A DNA stretch of 11,326 nt, taken from Pseudomonadota bacterium. Its GTDB lineage: Bacteria > Pseudomonadota > Gammaproteobacteria > Pseudomonadales > Halieaceae. The notes beneath the pieces are model-generated. The model saw only the letters and a program-made list of their open reading frames with translations, was not told the origin of the DNA and did not search any database. The stretch spans positions 1 to 11,326 of the forward strand of contig JAUVBI010000088.1 in NCBI GenBank assembly GCA_030591305.1, given 5' to 3'. The position numbers were made by a program, and so were the translations under genes. Position 1 is the stretch's first letter; each line of letters starts with the position of its first letter. This document shows positions 6,414 to 11,326 of this stretch, one piece after another.

Positions 6414-7835
6414 ATGGACACAGTTTTCATTCTGCTGGCCATGGCCCTGCCCCTGATTCTGGGCGGCTTTTGGCTAAATGTATTCATCCCTGCAACGACC
6501 CCAGGTCGACCGGCACTGGTTTGGGGCAACGGCCTGCTGATCGGCTTGCTGGCCATTCCCCTGCTGATGCGGCTACTGGATACTCTGGGTGTGCCACTGA
6601 GTTTCCTAGCCACCGCTTCTCTCACCGGTGTCCTGATTTTCGGCGCGGGGCTGGCAAAACTATTCTGGAAACCAGGCACTGTGGCCGAACCTGTTCCGGC
6701 ACTGAGCTTCGCCGAGCAGCCTACCCCGTACAAACTGTTATTTCTGTTCTTCGCCTTGTTAATAGCACTGCGCGTGACCACCCTGGGTCTGGAGCTGCTG
6801 GAACGGCCGCTGTTCCCCTGGGACGCCACCATGCACTGGGCAACAAAAGCGCGCGTTTGGTTTGAGGCCACCAGCATTGTGCCCTTCGTGGACAATGAGC
6901 GGTGGCTGGAGTTGGGGGATGAGGGAGTCTTCACGGATCATCATTCCGGCTACCCGATTACCACACCTCTCCTCCAGGTATGGATGAGCCTGGCGGCGGG
7001 ACGCTGGGACGAAAGCCTGATGAACCTGCCCTGGCTGCTCTGTCTGCTTGCCCTGGGGGCTGCTTTCTATGGACAGATGCGAGCCGCCGGCACAGGGCCA
7101 ACAATGGCAATTGCTTTCACCTACATGCTGCTATCCATGCCTCTTATCAACACCCATGTAGCACTTGCCGGCTACGCGGACCTGTTTCTGGGCGCCTGCT
7201 ACTGCGCGGCTATTATGGCATTCTTCAACTGGTCAGTGCGCAGGCAATCTTGGCAGGCCCTGTTGGCGCTGGTATTCGCCCTGTCCTGTACGCTGATTAA
7301 AAACGAGGGGTTTTATTGGCTGCTGACATTTATCCCAGCGCTGGTGGTGGTACTGCTGCCGGGGCGTAAAGCTGCCATACTACTGGCATTTTTGCTGCTC
7401 ACATTGTTTGCTCTTTTGTTGCTGCTGCCCGGGGATTTCGCGGTTGCAGGCCACTCCCTGGACCGGCTTGGCATACACTATCGCCCCAGGGCATGGGTGG
7501 GCATTGCCCGAAGCATCTGGGTGCACGATAGCTGGCACCTACTTGGATACCTGTTGCTGAGCCTGCTTCCCATGGCTTTGATGGCGGCGCGAACGCAGGA
7601 GGCCAGCCGCTACCTGGGAATCACCGCCGCCCTGGCAGCTGCGGTGGGACTGTTTCTAGCCCTGTTTCTGTTTACCGGCTATGCATCGGGTGCCGTGCGC
7701 TTTACCGCTGTGGGCCGGATCAGCATGCAACTCGTGCCCAGCCTGCTCTTTCTGGCGGCTTTGCTTTGTAATGATGTTTTAACGCGCGAGCGGGTCAAAC
7801 CTCCTCTAAAGCATCCAGCACCGGCTCCCAGCTAA
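6414..7835 (+). CDS. Polytopic GT-C-like glycosyltransferase (GT39/ArnT-type)
   Basis: 473 aa and almost entirely hydrophobic, with about ten or more membrane helices, several rich in Leu/Ala. The extracytoplasmic loop FPWDATMHWATKARVWFE (134-151) holds Asp137 in the WDA...W..KA pattern seen in GT39/PMT-like lipid-phosphosugar transferases, and is followed by DHHSGYPITTPLLQVWMSL. In that superfamily the loop aspartate is the catalytic acid and the donor is a polyprenyl-phosphate sugar. It probably moves a sugar to a glycan or protein at the periplasmic face of the inner membrane. The ATG immediately follows the upstream TAA, and the ribosome-site-like AGGGTGA lies inside the previous gene's end, so the two are likely translationally coupled. 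The last 41 bp overlap the end of the convergent GT4 gene. An O-antigen ligase or polymerase fold is the main alternative; the loop motif argues against it. Confidence 0.82.
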   Translation: MDTVFILLAMALPLILGGFWLNVFIPATTPGRPALVWGNGLLIGLLAIPLLMRLLDTLGVPLSFLATASLTGVLIFGAGLAKLFWKPGTVAEPVPALSFAEQPTPYKLLFLFFALLIALRVTTLGLELLERPLFPWDATMHWATKARVWFEATSIVPFVDNERWLELGDEGVFTDHHSGYPITTPLLQVWMSLAAGRWDESLMNLPWLLCLLALGAAFYGQMRAAGTGPTMAIAFTYMLLSMPLINTHVALAGYADLFLGACYCAAIMAFFNWSVRRQSWQALLALVFALSCTLIKNEGFYWLLTFIPALVVVLLPGRKAAILLAFLLLTLFALLLLLPGDFAVAGHSLDRLGIHYRPRAWVGIARSIWVHDSWHLLGYLLLSLLPMALMAARTQEASRYLGITAALAAAVGLFLALFLFTGYASGAVRFTAVGRISMQLVPSLLFLAALLCNDVLTRERVKPPLKHPAPAPS

Positions 7836-8931
7836 ACTGTTGCACATGCTTGGCGATCACCACTTCAACAGCAGCCCTGTCACTGCGCTTGAAATACGCC
7901 AATATGGCGTCCGCCAACGCATGTGCATCTCCCGACGGAACCACATACCCGGTTTCTCCTTGCAGCACCGCTTCAGGCAGGGAACCAATGCTGCTAACGA
8001 CCACCGGGCGATGGTAGCTGTAAGCGAGCTTAATCACGCCACTGCCTGTTGCCGACAAATACGGCAAAACGACCAGGTCACAGGCACCGAAGTAAGTGGC
8101 GACATCCTGCTGGGTAACATAGTCTCCAGTCAGCTTGACCTGCCCCGACAGGCCCAGGCGCTCAATCTGCTTGATGTATACGCGCGCGTCACCCCAAATT
8201 TCTCCCGCGATAACTAGCGTACAAGACCGATGCTTTAACACTATCGCCATCGCATCCAGCAGGACACTCAAGCCCTTGTAAGGCCGAACGAAACCAAAAA
8301 AAAGTACGACATCGCCCTCCACCCCCAGCTTTTCCCGTGCCTGGCCCCGGCTGCAGCGCTGCAGGTGAGCTAAGTCATAGGCAGGGTGCTCCACCTGTTG
8401 GACCTCTGGACGATTCAGCATGGCTTGCAGCGCGTGTTTATCCTGCGCTGAATGCACTAGGAAACCATCTCCCAGCCTCAATGTCATGCGGGTCAAGAGC
8501 CGGGACAGCAAACCGGGCTCATGGGCGATCACGTTGTGACACAAAAAGACCACGCGGACGGATTTTACCCTGCGCCGGATGCCGCAAATCATATAGATAA
8601 ACAGGGGCGCCCAGAACATCACCCACCAGGGAAATATTATTAGGTCAGGTTTGAAGTCGCTGATTTCACCCACCGCTTTGCGCCAGGTCAGTGGGTTCAG
8701 CGAATCAATTACCTGCCGACAATCTTCCTCGCGAAGCTCAGTGTTTCCCGGGTCACGGTCACCCTGACCAGGATATAACCAGCCCGGATACTGCCTGCTG
8801 AATGAAACAAACAACACCTCATGCCTTGTAGCGAGCTGCCGGTAGAGGTGGGTTGTATAGCTGGCAATGCCCCCCTTGAATGGAAAGGAGGGGCCAATCA
8901 ATGCAATTTTCAAACGCCTACTCGCCTGCAA
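7795..8931 (-). CDS. GT4 family glycosyltransferase
   Basis: 378 aa with a GT-B fold. N-terminal domain: IGPSFPFKGGIASYTTHL (12-29) with the acceptor-side GGIA loop, and LCHNVIAHE (130-138). C-terminal domain: FGFVRPYKG (212-220) and VVLPYLSATGSGVIKLAYSY (287-306), then LPEAV. In place of the classical E-x7-E motif it has the SATGSGV...AY variant found in one GT4 subgroup. It probably adds a nucleotide-sugar to a lipid-linked glycan in the cytoplasm. The start is TTG at 8931, overlapping the end of the upstream gene by 14 bp; a second TTG at 8913 also fits, and no ATG is available in the first 100 codons. It is last in the minus-strand operon and collides with the GT-C gene by a 41-bp tail-to-tail coding overlap. 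Confidence 0.92.
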   Translation of the reverse strand: MQASRRLKIALIGPSFPFKGGIASYTTHLYRQLATRHEVLFVSFSRQYPGWLYPGQGDRDPGNTELREEDCRQVIDSLNPLTWRKAVGEISDFKPDLIIFPWWVMFWAPLFIYMICGIRRRVKSVRVVFLCHNVIAHEPGLLSRLLTRMTLRLGDGFLVHSAQDKHALQAMLNRPEVQQVEHPAYDLAHLQRCSRGQAREKLGVEGDVVLFFGFVRPYKGLSVLLDAMAIVLKHRSCTLVIAGEIWGDARVYIKQIERLGLSGQVKLTGDYVTQQDVATYFGACDLVVLPYLSATGSGVIKLAYSYHRPVVVSSIGSLPEAVLQGETGYVVPSGDAHALADAILAYFKRSDRAAVEVVIAKHVQQFSWEPVLDALEEV

Positions 8932-9907
8932 TGTCGGGAGTCCGCTCGGGTAAATTTCTGCTCGTATGCTCGCCCAGCTCCATCTCCCGAATTTTTTCCA
9001 GTGCTATTTCTGTGAGTTGACGATTCTGGGATATCAGGTCTGACAGCAGGCCGGTAATGAAGACCATAAAGCCCATGGTTATCAACACGCCACCCAGAGT
9101 AAGGGATTGTATGTTGCCGGCCCCACCTCCGGAAAAGTAGGATATCAGAAACCTGAGAATTGGAATTGCGCCCGCCACTGACAACACTAAACCGAGGTAG
9201 AAGAAAAAGCGCATCGGCCGGTACATGGCGTACATGCGGAGCATACTCACCAATTGCCGGGATACAAACTGCGGGATACTGGCAAACAATCTGGATTCAC
9301 GGGTTTTCGGATTGGTGCGGACTGGCACGCTCACCACAGACATTTGCTTGTTACCGGCCTGAATGAGCATTTCCACGGTATAGCTGAACTTGGACAATAT
9401 GTTCAGCCTGATCGCGGACTTTCGCGATATCGCCCGAAAGCCCGATACGGCATCGGGTAAATCCGTACCGGACAAAGAGCGCACCACATAGCTGCCCAGC
9501 CACTGCAGGCACTTTTTGGTAAAACCAAACTCGTTATTGCTTGCTGTTTGCCTGTCACCAACAACAATGTCCGCCTCGCCCGCAAGAATAGGCGCAATCA
9601 ACCTGGGGATGTCGCCACCACAATACTGGCCATCGCCATCGGTATTAACGATGATATCAGCGCCCAGTTTGAGTGCGGCATCGAGCCCGGTGCGAAACGC
9701 TCTTCCCAGACCCTGATTACGGGTATGGCGCAGCACATGATGCACTCCCAGTTCGCGCGCGACCTCGGCGGTTTTATCGCTACTGCCATCATCGATGACC
9801 AGTATCTCGATACTGTCAACCCCCGCAATGTGACGCGGCAACTCCGCCAAGGTGGCAGGTAGTGTCTGTTCCTCGTCGAGGCAGGGAATTTGTATGATGA
9901 GTTTCAA
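8918..9907 (-). CDS. DPM1/GtrB-like GT2 with C-terminal membrane helices
   Basis: 329 aa. Begins KLIIQIPCLDEEQTLP (2-17), then LVIDDGSSDKT (36-46), NTDGDGQY with the DxD metal site (88-95) and DAVSGFRAISR (152-162), the layout of polyprenyl-phosphate sugar synthases. Two membrane helices (about 235-258 and 268-290) follow, with a short charged cytoplasmic tail (291-329). The expected reaction is transfer of a sugar from UDP or GDP to polyprenyl phosphate; which sugar cannot be read. Such enzymes feed GT-C transferases, and a GT-C gene lies just beyond the next gene. The start is TTG at 9907, supported by GGAGG five bases upstream and by the match of the N-terminus to the family; the nearby ATG is in another frame. 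It overlaps the downstream GT4 gene by 14 bp and lies 31 bp after the cupin gene. Confidence 0.93.
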   Translation of the reverse strand: MKLIIQIPCLDEEQTLPATLAELPRHIAGVDSIEILVIDDGSSDKTAEVARELGVHHVLRHTRNQGLGRAFRTGLDAALKLGADIIVNTDGDGQYCGGDIPRLIAPILAGEADIVVGDRQTASNNEFGFTKKCLQWLGSYVVRSLSGTDLPDAVSGFRAISRKSAIRLNILSKFSYTVEMLIQAGNKQMSVVSVPVRTNPKTRESRLFASIPQFVSRQLVSMLRMYAMYRPMRFFFYLGLVLSVAGAIPILRFLISYFSGGGAGNIQSLTLGGVLITMGFMVFITGLLSDLISQNRQLTEIALEKIREMELGEHTSRNLPERTPDIAGE

Positions 9908-9912
9908 TCATG

Positions 9913-9917
9913 CCTCC
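9913..9917 (-). promoter_or_regulatory. Shine-Dalgarno that fixes a TTG start
   Basis: GGAGG is five bases before the TTG at 9907. The out-of-frame ATG in between is only one base from it and so is unsuitable, which favours initiation at TTG. Confidence 0.8.
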
Positions 9918-9938
9918 GGCAGTTAAAAGTATGCTCTG

Positions 9939-10484
9939 TTACGGTTCAAAACAATACGGTATTTGCTCGGTATTTACCGGCAACCCCCAGTGATCCGGGG
10001 ATTCGTACTCATAAGCTTCATCAACCAGATTGACCAACACAGCTAGTTCATCACCAATATTGCATACGCCATGCCATATGCCGGGAGGTACAACCACCAG
10101 CGCCGGACGCTCCGTTCCCATACGAAATTCATTGATTAAACCGTGGGTTGGCGAACCTTCCCGGGCATCGTACAGCACCAACAGAACACGGCCACTACTG
10201 ACGAAGAATCGATCTGTCGTTTGCTGGTGTACGTGCCAGGCCTCAATCGCACCGGGGTTCAACACAACCTGGAAAACCTGGTCAACCCTACCCTGGTCGA
10301 GATGCCAATCCTTCCGGTAAATTTCAGTGAGATAGCCATTTTGCTTGATAACACTGCGCATTTCCTTCATTTCAACACCCTCTATGGGCTCGCGCAGCAT
10401 AGACCAGTCAGAGGTAACTGATTGCTCCCGTTTGATCGCGCCATTCAGTGGCACTTTCCCATTATCTTCATTGTTACAATTCAA
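9939..10484 (-). CDS. RmlC-like cupin, dTDP-sugar 3,5-epimerase family
   Basis: 181 aa single-domain cupin. IEGVEMKEMRSV (34-45) and NGYLTEIYRKDW (49-60) match the start of dTDP-4-dehydrorhamnose 3,5-epimerase relatives. AWHVHQQTTDRFFVSSG (82-98) supplies the candidate active-site His, PPGIWHGV (133-140) the second cupin motif, and DEAYEYESPDHW (155-166) resembles the C-terminal tyrosine region. It may epimerise a nucleotide-linked 4-keto sugar for the glycan built here, but RmlA, B and D are not in the window, so a related isomerase or non-enzymatic cupin is possible. The TTG start at 10484 has a purine-rich ribosome site (GGAGGGGAGAAGG) upstream; an internal ATG at residue 29 lacks one. It lies 18 bp after the preceding glycosyltransferase gene and belongs to the same operon. 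Confidence 0.82.
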   Translation of the reverse strand: MNCNNEDNGKVPLNGAIKREQSVTSDWSMLREPIEGVEMKEMRSVIKQNGYLTEIYRKDWHLDQGRVDQVFQVVLNPGAIEAWHVHQQTTDRFFVSSGRVLLVLYDAREGSPTHGLINEFRMGTERPALVVVPPGIWHGVCNIGDELAVLVNLVDEAYEYESPDHWGLPVNTEQIPYCFEP

Positions 10485-10487
10485 ACA

Positions 10488-10500
10488 CCTTCTCCCCTCC
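10488..10500 (-). promoter_or_regulatory. Purine-rich ribosome site before a TTG start
   Basis: GGAGGGGAGAAGG fills most of the 18-bp gap between two operon genes. Its GGGGAG part lies seven bases before the TTG at 10484, which supports that start over the internal ATG at 10400. Confidence 0.6.
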
Positions 10501-10502
10501 CG

Positions 10503-11326
10503 TCAACTAACACCACGAACCTTGTGCAGCTTTGCAATAAACCCACCCTTGCCTGGATGACAGATAAAATTCTTGACCGCTTCCGGGTGTAATCCCACCA
10601 AAAGAAACAACCGACGCAGCGCATTGATGATGCCCCATTTGAACAATATTCCAGCAGAATACTGTTTCAACCACTGTTCGGAGTGTTCGACCACGGCATT
10701 TGTCAATGCCCGTTGCCGAAATGCAAGCACATTCGCGGATGCCAGGAAATATCGTTCGTTGACATTGCATTCCCTGTTTGAGTAGACGTTCTTCCTGATA
10801 CCAGAGGGCACCGCAGCAACACTCAAAACAGCTACCAATTCCATTTTCTTACCCAGCTTCCAGGCCCTGAAGCACCAGTCCCGGGAAGGTATGTTATAGA
10901 GTTGTCGAGCTGGCCGCCATGGCCCGACATCCTCCACCATTTCTCTTTTTAGAAGCCAACTGGAAGCCGGTACAAACAGTATTGGATCATATTCGCAGCT
11001 CGGCGTGGCACCAACTATCCGACTCGTATTGTCAGGCAGGAGGTAGTTAACAAGAGAGAAGACCATATCACATCCCCTATCCCGGATAGCTCGTACAAGA
11101 ACCTCCAGATGGTCCTCCAGCCAGATATCATCGTGATTAAGAAAAGCGACATAGCGGCCAGAACTTCGGGCAACACCATCATTATTGGGCCCCGACTGTT
11201 CGCCAAAATTAACGGCGCGATTATGATAGCTAATGCGTTTGTCCCGCTCCACAAAGGAGTGCATCAACCGGTCAGTGTCATCAGTACAGGCATCGCCGAT
11301 AACTAGCAACTCCCAATCTTCCAGAG
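10503..11326 (-). CDS. GT2 family glycosyltransferase (5' end beyond window)
   Basis: At least 274 residues. The frame is open to the right edge and reads LEDWELLVIGDACTDDT there, the usual second strand of GT2 enzymes, so the TTG at 11309 is internal and perhaps 25-35 N-terminal residues are missing. GPNNDGVARSSGRYVAFLNH is followed by DDIW, giving the nucleotide/metal-binding core with the acidic pair. SRDWCFRAWKLGKK holds a DW pair in the position of the usual ED. The C-terminal third (about 80 residues with WGIINALRRLFLLVGL) is helical and may touch the membrane. It is the most upstream gene visible in the minus-strand operon. Substrate unknown. Confidence 0.9.
   Translation of the reverse strand, partial: LEDWELLVIGDACTDDTDRLMHSFVERDKRISYHNRAVNFGEQSGPNNDGVARSSGRYVAFLNHDDIWLEDHLEVLVRAIRDRGCDMVFSLVNYLLPDNTSRIVGATPSCEYDPILFVPASSWLLKREMVEDVGPWRPARQLYNIPSRDWCFRAWKLGKKMELVAVLSVAAVPSGIRKNVYSNRECNVNERYFLASANVLAFRQRALTNAVVEHSEQWLKQYSAGILFKWGIINALRRLFLLVGLHPEAVKNFICHPGKGGFIAKLHKVRGVS

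Overview
The window looks like a gammaproteobacterial chromosome segment, probably from a marine lineage related to Halieaceae/Cellvibrionales. This is inferred from a gammaproteobacterial-type RNase E and from a protein resembling the 'midcut-by-XrtH' family; nothing in the window fixes the taxon. It divides into a housekeeping left end and an accessory, glycan-building remainder.

Left end (1-2977): the 3' nearly complete part of rne (RNase E), whose catalytic residues align without gaps to E. coli numbering and whose C-terminal half is a low-complexity scaffold. A hairpin and then a promoter lead into a complete tRNA-Ser(UGA) gene with an encoded CCA.

Middle-left (2995-3963, minus strand): a small secreted, cysteine-containing protein with a PEP-CTERM/IPTL-like sorting motif in the middle of the chain. 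Just upstream of it lies a decayed IS3-family transposase fragment carrying a stop codon, an internal deletion and truncated ends.

Glycan region (4003-11326): a lone minus-strand GT2 glycosyltransferase; a 377-bp intergenic region with two palindromes; a plus-strand pair (an uncharacterised membrane protein directly abutting a polytopic GT-C-like glycosyltransferase); then a minus-strand operon read from the right edge: GT2 (cut by the window), an RmlC-like cupin, a DPM1/GtrB-like GT2 with two C-terminal membrane helices, and a GT4. The plus pair and the minus operon converge and overlap by 41 bp of coding sequence.

Working model (inference): the DPM1-like enzyme loads a sugar onto a polyprenyl phosphate, the GT-C protein with its partner uses that lipid-linked sugar at the periplasmic face, and the GT2/GT4 enzymes build the acceptor glycan at the cytoplasmic face. 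This would be part of an exopolysaccharide, O-antigen or protein-glycosylation locus continuing past the right edge. No polymerase, flippase, exosortase or initiating transferase lies inside the window.
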